This document shows positions 54,317 through 62,961 of a DNA stretch of 64,000 bases, piece by piece; within the stretch, counting starts at the first letter, position 1, and every line of letters starts with the position of its first letter. The notes beneath the pieces are model-generated. The model was not told the DNA's origin, did no database searches, and was given only the letters and a program-made list of their open reading frames with translations. Origin of the DNA: CAYRZF01 sp964428805. GTDB lineage: Bacteria > Methylomirabilota > Methylomirabilia > Rokubacteriales > CSP1-6. A program made the position numbers and the translations under genes. The stretch covers positions 1 through 64,000 of the forward strand of contig CAYRZF010000001.1 in assembly GCA_964428805.1 (NCBI GenBank), written 5' to 3'.

Positions 54317-54907
54317 TCAGCGAACCACCGGCTCCCGCCGCGTGACCCGCCGCGTGTAGAGGATCCGCTGGATCGCGGTCACGTTGACCAGGAGCGCCAG
54401 GATCCAGAGGGCCGGGGTCATCAGATGGAACAGCCCGCCCGCGATCAGGACGAGCTGGCGCTCCGGGCGTTCCATCAGGCCGATCTCGCAGGCCACGCCG
54501 ATCGCCTGGGCCCGGGCCTTGGTGTAGCTCACCATCACCGTCCCGATCAGGACCAGCAGCGTGAGAAGCACCTCCCTCGTCCGCCCCACGCGGATAAAGA
54601 GGAACAGGATGCCGGTGAGCACCACGAGGTCCGAGTAGCGGTCAATGACCGAGTCGAGGAACGCGCCGAACGGGGTCACCTGCCCTGAGAGCCGCGCCAG
54701 GGAGCCGTCAAAGAAATCGAACAGGCCCGAAAGGACCAGGAGCGCAGCGCCCCATCGCTCCCGCCCGCGCGCGAACGAGACGGCGGCCAGGAGGCTCACG
54801 CCCAGCCCGAGCACCGTGAGGTGGTTGGGACGAAGGCGAAGAGCCAGGAGCGGGCGGACCACCGGATCGGTCCATCGGGTGAGCCAATCCTTGTAGTGGC
54901 TAAGCAT
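54317..54907 (-). CDS. CDP-alcohol phosphatidyltransferase
   Basis: A 196-residue membrane enzyme that transfers a phosphatidyl group from CDP-diacylglycerol to an alcohol. The signature is complete: GLFDFFDGSLARLSGQVTPF then GAFLDSVIDRYSD, matching D-x2-DG-x2-AR-x8-G-x3-D-x3-D. About six hydrophobic helices. Substrate alcohol (glycerol phosphate, inositol phosphate or another) cannot be told from the sequence. It lies between slt and glnD on the same strand with spacings of about 20 bases. Confidence 0.9.
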   Translation of the reverse strand: MLSHYKDWLTRWTDPVVRPLLALRLRPNHLTVLGLGVSLLAAVSFARGRERWGAALLVLSGLFDFFDGSLARLSGQVTPFGAFLDSVIDRYSDLVVLTGILFLFIRVGRTREVLLTLLVLIGTVMVSYTKARAQAIGVACEIGLMERPERQLVLIAGGLFHLMTPALWILALLVNVTAIQRILYTRRVTRREPVVR

Positions 54908-54925
54908 GCCGCCGCCTGCCCCACC

Positions 54926-57631
54926 TCAGAGCGGGGTGATCAGCGCCTCTTCGAGCGCTTCGCGGATCCGGTTCATCGCCTCGGGGTCTTCGATCTTCCG
55001 CCCCTCGCGGTCGGTGACGTAGAACGCGTCGAACGCCTGGTCAATCTCCGTGGCGATCCGAGCGCTGGCGATATCCAGCCCCGCCCGCGACAGCGTCCGC
55101 GTGATGAGGTAGAGCAACCCCACTCGGTCCGGGCATTTCACCTCGACCACCGTGTGGGTGTCGGAGAGGTCGTTGTCCACGGCCACTTTCGCCGGTCCGG
55201 GCACCGTTTCGGCTTCGCGCCGACCCGCGTGCCGGCGCTCGAGCAGCGCCTCCACCGTCTCGTCGCCCCGGATCACCCGCCGGAGGTCTTCAAGGGTCCG
55301 GCTCCAGCGCGATTCCTCGGTGATCGCCTCCCCAATCCGATCGTTGACCTGAAAGGTATCCAGTGCGATGCCGTCGGCGCGCGTGTGGATCTGGGCTGAG
55401 AGGATGTTGACCCCGTTCGCCGCCAGCGTCCCGGCAATGAGGGAAAAGAGCCCGGGGAGATCCGGGGTGACGACGAGCAGATCGGAAAAGCCGAGGTCGG
55501 GGTGGTGAAACAGTTCCGTCGCAACCGGCGCGGCCTCGAGGTGATGGATGAGTCGAAGGTGCGCCGCGATCCGCTGGGCGCCGGTGGTCACAAGATATCG
55601 CTCGGACATCCAGGCCAGGTGGGCTTCGACCTTCTCGCGTGTCTCTTCCCCTCCCAGCTCCGCCCACACCCGGCGCGCCACGGTCTCCCGATCGGGCGTC
55701 TCCGGCCGACCACCGGCCAGGCGAACGAGTGTCCGGCTGTAGAGCTCCCAGAGGATTACCGCGCGCCACGAGGTCAGAACGCCGGGCCCCACCGCCTTCA
55801 TGTCGGCGTAGGTGAGGAGGTAAAGCATCCTGAGCCACTGGGGATCCCGCACCGCCCCGGCGAACTGCTCGACGGTCTTCGGGTCATCGATGTCGCGGCG
55901 CTGGGCGACGTGGGACATCAGCAGGTGGTGCTCGACGAGGAAGACGAGGGTGGCGGCGGCGGCGGGGGCGAACCCCAGCCGGGACGCCAGCGTCTTGATG
56001 AGCGGGATGCCCTTGGCCGCGTGGCCGTGCCCCTTGGCCTTGCCGATGTCGTGAAGCAACATCCCGAGGATCAACAGCTCGGGCTTCTCCACCTCCGTGA
56101 GCACGCGGGCAATCCCTTCCGACTCTGCCGACTGCCCGGGGGCCAGCGATTCCAGGGTCTCCACGGCCAGGAGCGAGTGCTGGTCCGCTGAGAACTTGTG
56201 GTAGGCGTCGTATTGCACCAGACACGTAAGCGCCCCCCACTCAGGCAGGTGCCGCCCCAACACCCCGAGCTCGTGCATCACGCCGAGCACCTGCGCCACG
56301 CGGCCCCAGTTGCGGCAGATCGCGAGCAGGAGATCGCGCACCTCGACGGAGCGGCGGAACCCCTCGTCGATGAGATCCAGCGAATCCTCGATCGCCCGCT
56401 CCAGGTCAATGGACAGATCGCACCCCAGCCGGTGGGCGTGCCAGAAGACCTTCATCAGGCGCGTGGGATCCTCCCGGAACGCGCGCCCGTCGGCCTCGGC
56501 CAGGTGGAGCCGCCCGTCGAAAAACAAAAGGCCGTCGGCCAGCGCCTCCTGCCGGAGCCGGCGCTGCGCCGAGCCGCGCCGCGAGAGCATCTCCTGACAG
56601 CGGGCGATGAGCCGCCGCGACACCCGGTGGATCACGCGGGCGCGCAGGTAGTAGTCGCGCATGAACTTCTCGACGCCCAGGGCGGTCTCATCGTCGGCGT
56701 AGCCGAAGTTCCGCGCGATCTGGGGCTGGAGATCCCGCGAGAGCACATCGTTCTTGTGGCCCGAGAGGAAGTGCAGCTCGTTCCTCACGCGCCAGAGGAA
56801 GGTCAGCGCCTCGTCCGCCGAGCGCCGTTCCCGGTCGGCGATGAGCCCCTTGTCCGCCAGCTCGTGGAGCGTGCGGGCACCGAACTTCGCGGAGGCGAGC
56901 CACATGGCGGTGTGAATGTCACGGAGGCCGCCGGCCGACTCCTTGACGTTGGGCTCGCCGATATAGGGCGAGGCCCCGAACTTCCGGTACCGCTGGTCGC
57001 GCTCGGCCAGCGCGGTTTCGAGGAAGCCGGCGAAGTCCTTGCGGAAGAGGTTCGTCCTGAGGACCGACTGAAAGCGCTTGAACAGGTTCCGATCCCCCGC
57101 CACGTGACGCGCCTCCTGCATGGAGGTGCGGCTCGGGAAGTCGGTTCGCGCGATGGCCAGGCAGTCGGGGAGGCTCCGGCACGAATGCCCCACCTGGAGC
57201 CCCAGGTCCCAGAGGGTGTAGAGCAGCTCCTGGGTGATCCGCTGGACGAACGGCGTCATCCCGCCCTCGTAGATCACCATGAGGTCGATGTCCGAGGACG
57301 GGTGGAGCTCGCCGCGCCCGTATCCACCCAGGGCGACGAGTACGACGCGAGTGGGTGCTTGACGATCCCGCTGAGCGTCCTGCCGCACGAGGTCGAACAG
57401 CTGCCGGAGGAAGCCGTCGATGAAGTGAGCATGCGCCTGGACGGACTCCTGCCCGGAGGCTCCCTTGACGTGACGCGCCCTGAGGGAGTCGAGACCCGAA
57501 TCCAGATGCTGGCGGAGGAGATTGAGGCGAAGCCGGCGTCGCTGGTCCGCCAGTTCTGCCGGAGGGCCCTCAAAGGTGCGCTGGAGCTCGGCGTCGGCCC
57601 GCTTGAGATGCTGGAACACTTCGCGGGACAT
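54926..57631 (-). CDS. glnD: [Protein-PII] uridylyltransferase / UMP-removing enzyme
   Basis: A 901-residue bifunctional nitrogen sensor that uridylylates and de-uridylylates PII proteins in response to glutamine. Domains in order: nucleotidyltransferase (VALGGYGRGELHPSSDIDLM, near residue 105), the GlnD-type helical linker, the HD domain (LVQYDAYHKFSADQHSLLAV and LLHDIGKAKGHGHAAKG, near 470-540), and two C-terminal ACT domains (LLVVTPDLPGLFSLIAGTLA and VEVKCPDRVGLLYLITRTLS) that bind glutamine. The ATG at 57629-57631 is preferred over a TTG six bases upstream. It has a near-leaderless promoter. Its presence implies PII-based control, in keeping with the sigma-54 promoter elsewhere. Confidence 0.95.
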   Translation of the reverse strand: MSREVFQHLKRADAELQRTFEGPPAELADQRRRLRLNLLRQHLDSGLDSLRARHVKGASGQESVQAHAHFIDGFLRQLFDLVRQDAQRDRQAPTRVVLVALGGYGRGELHPSSDIDLMVIYEGGMTPFVQRITQELLYTLWDLGLQVGHSCRSLPDCLAIARTDFPSRTSMQEARHVAGDRNLFKRFQSVLRTNLFRKDFAGFLETALAERDQRYRKFGASPYIGEPNVKESAGGLRDIHTAMWLASAKFGARTLHELADKGLIADRERRSADEALTFLWRVRNELHFLSGHKNDVLSRDLQPQIARNFGYADDETALGVEKFMRDYYLRARVIHRVSRRLIARCQEMLSRRGSAQRRLRQEALADGLLFFDGRLHLAEADGRAFREDPTRLMKVFWHAHRLGCDLSIDLERAIEDSLDLIDEGFRRSVEVRDLLLAICRNWGRVAQVLGVMHELGVLGRHLPEWGALTCLVQYDAYHKFSADQHSLLAVETLESLAPGQSAESEGIARVLTEVEKPELLILGMLLHDIGKAKGHGHAAKGIPLIKTLASRLGFAPAAAATLVFLVEHHLLMSHVAQRRDIDDPKTVEQFAGAVRDPQWLRMLYLLTYADMKAVGPGVLTSWRAVILWELYSRTLVRLAGGRPETPDRETVARRVWAELGGEETREKVEAHLAWMSERYLVTTGAQRIAAHLRLIHHLEAAPVATELFHHPDLGFSDLLVVTPDLPGLFSLIAGTLAANGVNILSAQIHTRADGIALDTFQVNDRIGEAITEESRWSRTLEDLRRVIRGDETVEALLERRHAGRREAETVPGPAKVAVDNDLSDTHTVVEVKCPDRVGLLYLITRTLSRAGLDIASARIATEIDQAFDAFYVTDREGRKIEDPEAMNRIREALEEALITPL

Positions 57632-57640
57632 GGTCAAATT

Positions 57641-57669
57641 ACCCTACACGGGGCCGTCAATATTGTCAA
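57641..57669 (-). promoter_or_regulatory. Sigma-70 promoter of glnD
   Basis: Minus strand: TTGACA (57669-57664), 17 bases, TAGGGT (57646-57641). Predicted start near 57634, three bases before the ATG, so the mRNA would be leaderless. A TACAAT box at 57691-57696 faces hisC. Confidence 0.65.
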
Positions 57670-57704
57670 ACACGACGCTGACTTGGGCGATACAATGGAG
57701 CCCC

Positions 57705-58835
57705 ATGCGGCGACTCTGGCGCTCGGCGCTCGATCGGCTGGCCCCCTACGAGGCAGGCCCTCCCCTTGAGTCCCTCCAAGCCCAGCTGGGACTTTCCGAA
57801 GTCATGCGCCTGTCCGCCAACGAGAGCCCCCTGGGTCCCTCCCCGCGCGCCATCCTCGCCATTCGCGCCGAGGCGGCCCGCGCCCACCTCTACCCCGACG
57901 GCGGCGGCTCGGCGCTCCGCGAGGCCCTGGCCAGAGCCCTCGGCGTCACGCCGGAGTCGGTGATCCTCGGAAACGGCGCCGACGAGCTGCTCGGCTTCAT
58001 CGCCTGGGCCGCCCTGGAGGCCGGCGACGAGGCGCTGATCCCCCACCCCGCCTTCGAGCCCTACACCACCGTCGTCACCCTCGCAGGGGCGACTCCTGTG
58101 GCGAGCCCGCTCGCGGATTACCGGACCGACCTCGACGACATGGCGTCCCGCGTGACGCCGAGGACGAAGGTCGTGATGCTCTGCTCCCCCCACAACCCGG
58201 CGGGTACGATCATCCGCACGGCGGAGTTCCGACGCTTCGCCAGCGCCCTCGGCGCCGATCCGCCGCTCCTGGTCCTGGACGAGGCATACCGCGACTTCAG
58301 CGACGAGCCGGAGGGCGTCGACGGGATCGCGCTCTTGCCGGAGTACCCCACGCTGGTCGTGTTGCGCACCTTCTCCAAGATCGCGGGGCTGGCCGGGTTG
58401 CGAGTCGGCTACGGGGTGGCGCGCCCCGAGGTCGTCCAGATGCTGAACCGCGTGCGCGCTCCCTACAACGTGAACCGCTTGGCCCAGGTGGCGGCCGTGG
58501 CGGCGCTCGAAGATCGCGAGCACTGGGAGCGGACGCGACGGCTGGTGATCCAGGAGCGCCAGTTTCTGACCACGGAACTCCGCCGCCTGGGATTCGCCGT
58601 CGTGCCCTCGCAGGCGAACTTCCTCCTGGTTCGGATGGGGGTGCGCGCACCGGCGCTCAGAGACGCGCTCCTGAAGGAAGGGATTCTCGTACGCGACGGG
58701 GCGGCGGTGGGGTTTCCGGGCCACCTCCGGATTACGGTCGGCACCCGGGACGCGAACGCGCGGCTGGTGCGGGTTTTGGAGCGCGCCGCCCCCTCACCTT
58801 CATCCTCTCCCCCCGAGGGGGAGAGGGCAGGGTGA
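57705..58835 (+). CDS. hisC: Histidinol-phosphate aminotransferase
   Basis: A 376-residue PLP-dependent class I/II aminotransferase of histidine synthesis. It shows VMRLSANESPLGPSPRAILA, then LYPDGGGSALREAL, ILGNGADELLGFI, CSPHNPAGTII, VLDEAYRDF and the PLP Lys in LRTFSKIAGLAGLRVGY. The order and spacing match HisC. The ATG at 57705 is preferred over upstream in-frame starts; a TACAAT box nine bases before it suggests a leaderless mRNA. The last 15 residues (APSPSSSPPEGERAG) are translated from palindromic repeat copy F, so the natural C-terminus has been replaced or extended. No other his gene is nearby. Confidence 0.92.
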   Translation: MRRLWRSALDRLAPYEAGPPLESLQAQLGLSEVMRLSANESPLGPSPRAILAIRAEAARAHLYPDGGGSALREALARALGVTPESVILGNGADELLGFIAWAALEAGDEALIPHPAFEPYTTVVTLAGATPVASPLADYRTDLDDMASRVTPRTKVVMLCSPHNPAGTIIRTAEFRRFASALGADPPLLVLDEAYRDFSDEPEGVDGIALLPEYPTLVVLRTFSKIAGLAGLRVGYGVARPEVVQMLNRVRAPYNVNRLAQVAAVAALEDREHWERTRRLVIQERQFLTTELRRLGFAVVPSQANFLLVRMGVRAPALRDALLKEGILVRDGAAVGFPGHLRITVGTRDANARLVRVLERAAPSPSSSPPEGERAG

Positions 58836-58839
58836 GGGG
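58789..58839. repeat. Dispersed palindromic repeat, copy F
   Basis: CCCCCTCACC, CTCTCCCCCC-GAG-GGGGAGAGG-like hairpin, AGGGTGAGGGG. It spans the hisC stop codon and the space to the convergent gene, so it encodes the hisC tail and could terminate both genes. Confidence 0.75.
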
Positions 58840-58840
58840 A

Positions 58841-59242
58841 TCAGCGCTTGGGCGGTGCCGGTTTCGCCGGGGCGGGAGGCTTCTTGCCCGCCTGGCGGGC
58901 CTTCGTGAGCTCAGCCTCCAGCTCCTCGATACGCTTGGTCGTGGCTTCCCGCTCGGCGGAGAGGGCCATCACCTGCTTCTCCAAGAGCGAGACGCGCTGC
59001 TGGGCCTGCACAGCCTGGAGGCGGAGCTGCTCAGCTTCGAGGTACACCTGCTTCAGCTCGCCCCGGAGCTTCACCTCCTGGTCCGCCCCCTTCTTCCACT
59101 GAAAGCCGGTCCACGTGGCGAGCCCGGCGAGGAGAAGGCTCGCGATGATGAGAAGCCAGGGACGGGGAGGCGTTACCCTCGCGTCGATGTCCTGCCGAAT
59201 CCGGCCGGGCTCCGCCGCGAGATCCGGTTCGTTGGCGTTCAT
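58841..59242 (-). CDS. Single-helix coiled-coil membrane protein
   Basis: A 133-residue protein of unknown function. A short cytoplasmic N-terminus (MNANEPDLAAEPGRIRQDID) is followed by one hydrophobic helix (PWLLIIASLLLAGLATWTGF), then a heptad coiled coil from about residue 50 to 115 (LEKQVMALSAEREATTKRIE) and a Lys/Pro/Ala tail. The shape is like that of cell-envelope or division-site scaffold proteins. Its own promoter lies directly upstream. It is convergent with hisC. Confidence 0.7.
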   Translation of the reverse strand: MNANEPDLAAEPGRIRQDIDARVTPPRPWLLIIASLLLAGLATWTGFQWKKGADQEVKLRGELKQVYLEAEQLRLQAVQAQQRVSLLEKQVMALSAEREATTKRIEELEAELTKARQAGKKPPAPAKPAPPKR

Positions 59243-59252
59243 CTTGATTGAA

Positions 59253-59282
59253 AGTCTACCGGAGCCCCGCCGAGAGAGTCAA
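59253..59282 (-). promoter_or_regulatory. Promoter of the coiled-coil membrane protein gene
   Basis: Minus strand: TTGACT (59282-59277), 18 bases, TAGACT (59258-59253). The predicted start is about four bases before the ATG (59242). Confidence 0.6.
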
Positions 59283-59298
59283 AGAAATTGGGCGGCCC

Positions 59299-59334
59299 TT
59301 GGCGCGCGAAACGCGATGATGTATCATCGCGTTT
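59299..59334 (+). promoter_or_regulatory. Promoter overlapped by a perfect 26-bp palindromic operator
   Basis: TTGGCG (59299-59304), 17 bases, TATCAT (59322-59327). A perfect palindrome, AAACGCGATGAT-GT-ATCATCGCGTTT (59309-59334), covers the -10 box and the expected transcription start. This is the layout of a site for a dimeric repressor. An AAAGGAGG ribosome site follows directly, before the ATG at 59347. Confidence 0.8.
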
Positions 59335-59346
59335 AAAGGAGGCTCG

Positions 59347-59822
59347 ATGCGGGAACCGGGCTCCCCACCCACGCTCACGCGCTTCTTCGATCGGGTGGTC
59401 CGCCGGAGCTTCGGCGACCTCGCCCTCCGCGACGACCCCGCAGCCGACTACCTCTCGGACCTCCTGGCCCGCTTCGCGCATACGGAGAACCTGTACCCCA
59501 CCAGTGGCGTGTCCGCCCACCGACTGGAATCGGTCGCCGAGGCGCTGCTGGAAATCCAGCGGGTCTGGGACGTGGACTCGCCTCACTTCAACCCGCTCCG
59601 GGAGCGCGAGTTGCGCCGCCACATCGGCGATNNNNNNNNNNNNNNNNNNNNNNNNNNNNNNNNNNNNNNNNNNNNNNNNNNNNNNNNNNNNNNNNNNNNN
59701 NNNNNNNNNNNNNNNNNNNNNNNNNNNNNNNCTCGCCTCACTTCAACCCGCTCCGGGAGCGCGAGTTGCGCCGCCACATCGGCGATCTCCCGTTCTTCCG
59801 TCGGCTCATCACCGCATGGTAG
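59347..59822 (+). CDS. Hypothetical protein, first gene of operator-controlled pair (gap inside)
   Basis: A protein of about 106 residues once the artificial gap is closed. It begins MREPGSPPTLTRFFDRVVRR and contains DYLSDLLARFAHTENLYPTS and FNPLRERELRRHIGD, then LPFFRRLITAW before TAG at 59820-59822. It is acidic and helical. I recognise only a loose likeness to uncharacterised proteins with an LARFAHTE motif, with no known function. A strong AAAGGAGG ribosome site precedes the ATG. The stop overlaps the next gene (ATGGTAG), so the two are co-translated under the palindromic operator. Confidence 0.7.
59577..59786. other. Scaffold gap flanked by identical 55-bp copies
   Basis: 100 Ns at 59632-59731 between exact 55-bp copies (59577-59631 and 59732-59786). 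Closing it restores the reading frame of the short gene. Confidence 0.95.
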
Positions 59823-60952
59823 CCCGTCCCGTCGAGGACGAGGCGGTCCTCGCCTGCCTCGCCACGCTCGAGGCCACCCTCGCGGCATCCCCTGCCCAGT
59901 CCGCATCACTCGACGCCTTCTCCCCCCGCATGCTGGAAGCCGCCCTCGGCGCGCTGGCCCGTCGGGGCGACGACGCGGCCCTCCGGCTCATCACGGCGGT
60001 GGCGGAGCGCGCGCCCAGCAAGCAGGCGCGGAAGGCGGCGCGGCGCGCCCTCTACCGTCTGACCCAGGCCGGCGTCAGCGTGCCCCCGACCGACCCTCAG
60101 CCGGTGGTGAAACGCCAGCGCGCGCGCGCGCGCCGCGCGTGGGTCTCCGGCGTGGACGGGACTGGCTCGCGCGCGGTGTGGGTCCTCTTCGAGGGCAGCT
60201 TCGGCGACCTCGCCCTCTGCGCGCTGATCCTCAACGACCAGACGGGTGTCCTGGAATCCGCAGGCGGCGCCATCTCGAAGAAGCGCCTCGAAAGCGAACT
60301 CAGATCCCTTCGCCAGAGCCAGAAACTTCCCTGGCTCGAGATCCCCCCCGGGCGGGCGACGGGGCTCGTGGCCGAGGCCCTCGCGCTTCACGCGCGCCGC
60401 GGCACGGCGCCGCCTCCCGAGTTCTCGCGTTGGCGAACACTCTTTGGCGAGGCCGCGCCTGAGCCGCCGCCGATGATCGCCGAGGTCCTGACGGCGAGCG
60501 AGGCGACGAGCGATCTCACGCTCCTCGACCACTCGGCGGAGTTGCTCCACCTGCCCGAGCTGGCTAGCTGGTTTCTGGACCCCGGCGCGATCGAGAGCGA
60601 GGCCCTCGAACTACTCCAGGCCAAGGAGAGCCGCCTCGTGCTCTCCGACCAGCTCAAGGCCGAGCGCGAGGCGGCCATCGTCGAGCGGGTCGTGGACCGC
60701 GTCCTGACGCCCGAGGCGCGAGGGCTCTGGGCCCGGCGACTCTCCGAGATGGCCTGGATCTTCCACGCCACCGGGCGCCCTCGCGAAGCCCGCATCGCCT
60801 ACGCCACGGCCCTGGCCCTCGAGGATTCCGAGCGGGTCCCGCGCCAGCTTCCCTTCGCGCGGGGCCTCGCGGAACGCGGGCTCGCCTTCGCCTCCGAGGT
60901 GACGCTCGGACGCGTGAGCGCCGCCGAGGTCAGCCGTGCCCCTCGAAAATGA
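59816..60952 (+). CDS. Helical-repeat protein of unknown function
   Basis: A 378-residue protein. The first 90 residues are HEAT-like helices (MLEAALGALARRGDDAALRL, then PSKQARKAARRALYRLTQAG). A central beta-rich domain with Trp and Gly (RARRAWVSGVDGTGSRAVWV, then GSFGDLALCALILNDQTGVL) is followed by an all-helical C-terminal half (LLQAKESRLVLSDQLKAERE, then GRPREARIAYATALALEDSE). No catalytic motif or membrane segment is seen. The stop-start overlap with the preceding small gene and the shared operator indicate a common function. It may be a protein-interaction or RNA-binding platform; that is inference from fold type only. Confidence 0.75.
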   Translation: MVARPVEDEAVLACLATLEATLAASPAQSASLDAFSPRMLEAALGALARRGDDAALRLITAVAERAPSKQARKAARRALYRLTQAGVSVPPTDPQPVVKRQRARARRAWVSGVDGTGSRAVWVLFEGSFGDLALCALILNDQTGVLESAGGAISKKRLESELRSLRQSQKLPWLEIPPGRATGLVAEALALHARRGTAPPPEFSRWRTLFGEAAPEPPPMIAEVLTASEATSDLTLLDHSAELLHLPELASWFLDPGAIESEALELLQAKESRLVLSDQLKAEREAAIVERVVDRVLTPEARGLWARRLSEMAWIFHATGRPREARIAYATALALEDSERVPRQLPFARGLAERGLAFASEVTLGRVSAAEVSRAPRK

Positions 60953-61013
60953 CGCGCTGCCTCGGGTCTGACCGACGGCCGAGGTCGCCCGACGGCTGGG
61001 GCGTCAACCTCAC

Positions 61014-61961
61014 ATGATCACCGACGTCCCCGGAATCCGGGTGGGCCACGCGACAGACGCCCAGGGATTAACCGGGTGCACCGTCGTCCTGGCAGACCGT
61101 CCCGCCGTGGGGGGCGTGGACCTGCGCGGCGGGGCCTACGCCGTGTACGGCCTCGACTTCCTCGATCCGCGTCACCTGGTCCCCACGCTTGACGGCGTCA
61201 TCCTCTGCGGGGGGAGCGCCTTCGGCCTCGAGGCCGTGTTCGGGGTCATGCAGTATCTCGAAGAGCGCGGCGTCGGCTTCAGGGCCGGTCCCACCGTCGT
61301 CCCGCACGTGGCGGGCGCCGTCCTCTTCGACCTCGGTGTGGGGGATCCCAGGGCGCGACCCGGCCGGGCCATGGGCTACCAGGCCGCCCAGGCCGCGCGG
61401 ACGGGCCCCGTGGAGGAGGGCAACGTCGGCGCCGGCACCGGCGCCACGGTGGGCAAACTCTTCGGCATCGGCCGCGCCATGAAGAGCGGGATCGGGACGG
61501 CAAGCGGGAAGATCGGCGAGGTGATCGTCGGGGCCCTCGTCGCCGTCAACGCGCTGGGCGACGTGCGTGACCCCGAGACGGGCGCCCTCCTCGCCGGCGC
61601 GCGCGACAAGCCCGACGGCGTCCGCCTCGTCGATACTGCCAGGGCCCTGGCCGCCGGGGCGACGCCCCCCAGCTTCGCCCCCCGTCACACGACCCTCGCA
61701 GTCGTCGCCACCAACGCCCGCCTCACCAAATCCGAGGCGACCAAGGTTGCCCAGCTCGGGATGCTCGGCTTCGCCCGCGCCCTCTCCCCCCCCCATACCG
61801 GAGTCGATGGCGACACGCTTTTCTGCCTCTCGGTAGGAGACACCACCGCCGACCTCACCACCCTCGGGCTCGCCGCCGCCGACACCGTCGCGCGGGCCAT
61901 CGGCCGAGCCGTCCGCGCCGCCGCTTCCCTGCCCGGCCTTCCCGCGTCTAAAGACCTGTGA
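61014..61961 (+). CDS. P1-family peptidase (DmpA-like)
   Basis: A 315-residue Ntn-type hydrolase of the P1/DmpA family (aminopeptidase or beta-peptidyl aminopeptidase). Family blocks: ITDVPGIRVGHATDAQGLTG at the start, VILCGGSAFGLEAVFGVMQY, VEEGNVGAGTGATVGKLFG, and the autoprocessing region RHTTLAVVATNARLTK, where cleavage before Thr frees the nucleophile of the small subunit. The ending HTGVDGDTLFCLSVGD is conserved. Intracellular by lack of a signal. It stands alone and upstream of mlaA. Confidence 0.9.
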   Translation: MITDVPGIRVGHATDAQGLTGCTVVLADRPAVGGVDLRGGAYAVYGLDFLDPRHLVPTLDGVILCGGSAFGLEAVFGVMQYLEERGVGFRAGPTVVPHVAGAVLFDLGVGDPRARPGRAMGYQAAQAARTGPVEEGNVGAGTGATVGKLFGIGRAMKSGIGTASGKIGEVIVGALVAVNALGDVRDPETGALLAGARDKPDGVRLVDTARALAAGATPPSFAPRHTTLAVVATNARLTKSEATKVAQLGMLGFARALSPPHTGVDGDTLFCLSVGDTTADLTTLGLAAADTVARAIGRAVRAAASLPGLPASKDL

Positions 61962-62035
61962 GGCAAGCCCGCCCGGGAAATTTTTCACTTGTCTGGCCTC
62001 CCCCCTTTAGGATAGGCTGTGGGGCGTTCCGCGCC

Positions 62036-62956
62036 ATGCAAACCGACCAGTCCGGGGAGAAAGCCGTGCGTTCGCGCTCAAGTGGTCTCGCGCAGGTGGT
62101 CTTATTTGCCGTTCTCGCTCTGGGGCTCGGAGGCTGCGCCAGTCTCCCGGGCCTATTCCGCGGAAGCCCTGATCTTAATGGGCAACTTGCCACCCCCCCG
62201 CCTCGCTCTCAGGCCCAGATCGAGGTCGCGAGCGGCACGGATCTCTCCACAGAGGGAAACGCGCGGCCGGAGATCATCCTCGCTGCCGCCGGCGACGCGG
62301 TGCAGATCGCCCAGAAGGCCCCGAGTGAGCCGGGTCCCACCGACACCGAGGTCGAAGAATACGACCCGTGGGAGCCGTTCAACGAGAAGATGTTCGATTT
62401 CAACCGCGGGCTGGACCGCTGGGTCCTCAAGCCGGCGGCGAAGGGGTACAACAAGGTCATGCCCGACGTCTGGCAGGAGGCGATCGCCAACGGCTTCGAC
62501 AACATCGCCTTTGTCCCGCGCTTCGTCAACTGCCTCATCCAGGGCAAGTTCGCCGGCGCCGGCCGCGAGATATTGCGCTTTGTCATCAACAGCTCGATCG
62601 GCATGGGCGGCCTCATGGACATCGCCAAGCGAGAAGGCATTCAAAAGTGCAAAGAGGACATGGGCCAGACGCTCGGCGTCTGGGGGTTCGGGCCCGGCCC
62701 CTACCTCGTCTTACCGTTCCTGCCGCCGTTGACGGTGCGCGATGCCGTCGGCTTTTTCGCGGATGGGGCGATGCACCCCTTGAACTACTTCATCCCCTTC
62801 CTCACGGCCCAACTGCCGATGAAGGTGGGCGACGCCGTCAACGACCGCTCGGTGAACCTCGACCTCTACCAGGGCTTCGAGGAGGCCACCGTCGAGTTCT
62901 ACAGCGCGCTCCGCAACGCCTACCTGCAGCGCCGCCAGAAGCTGATCAAAGAGTAA
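62036..62956 (+). CDS. mlaA: MlaA (VacJ) family outer-membrane lipoprotein
   Basis: A 306-residue lipoprotein of the Mla system that removes phospholipids from the outer leaflet of the outer membrane. The start is placed at the ATG 62036, which gives a proper signal (LAQVVLFAVLALGLGGCAS, lipobox Cys near residue 35). Then come a Pro-rich linker and the family core: DPWEPFNEKMFDFNRGLDRW, FVNCLIQGKFAGAGREILRF, and LGVWGFGPGPYLVLPFLPPL. The C-terminus ends in YLQRRQKLIKE. No other mla gene is in the window. Another in-frame start at 61958 would lack a signal peptide. Confidence 0.92.
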   Translation: MQTDQSGEKAVRSRSSGLAQVVLFAVLALGLGGCASLPGLFRGSPDLNGQLATPPPRSQAQIEVASGTDLSTEGNARPEIILAAAGDAVQIAQKAPSEPGPTDTEVEEYDPWEPFNEKMFDFNRGLDRWVLKPAAKGYNKVMPDVWQEAIANGFDNIAFVPRFVNCLIQGKFAGAGREILRFVINSSIGMGGLMDIAKREGIQKCKEDMGQTLGVWGFGPGPYLVLPFLPPLTVRDAVGFFADGAMHPLNYFIPFLTAQLPMKVGDAVNDRSVNLDLYQGFEEATVEFYSALRNAYLQRRQKLIKE

Positions 62957-62961
62957 GCCAC

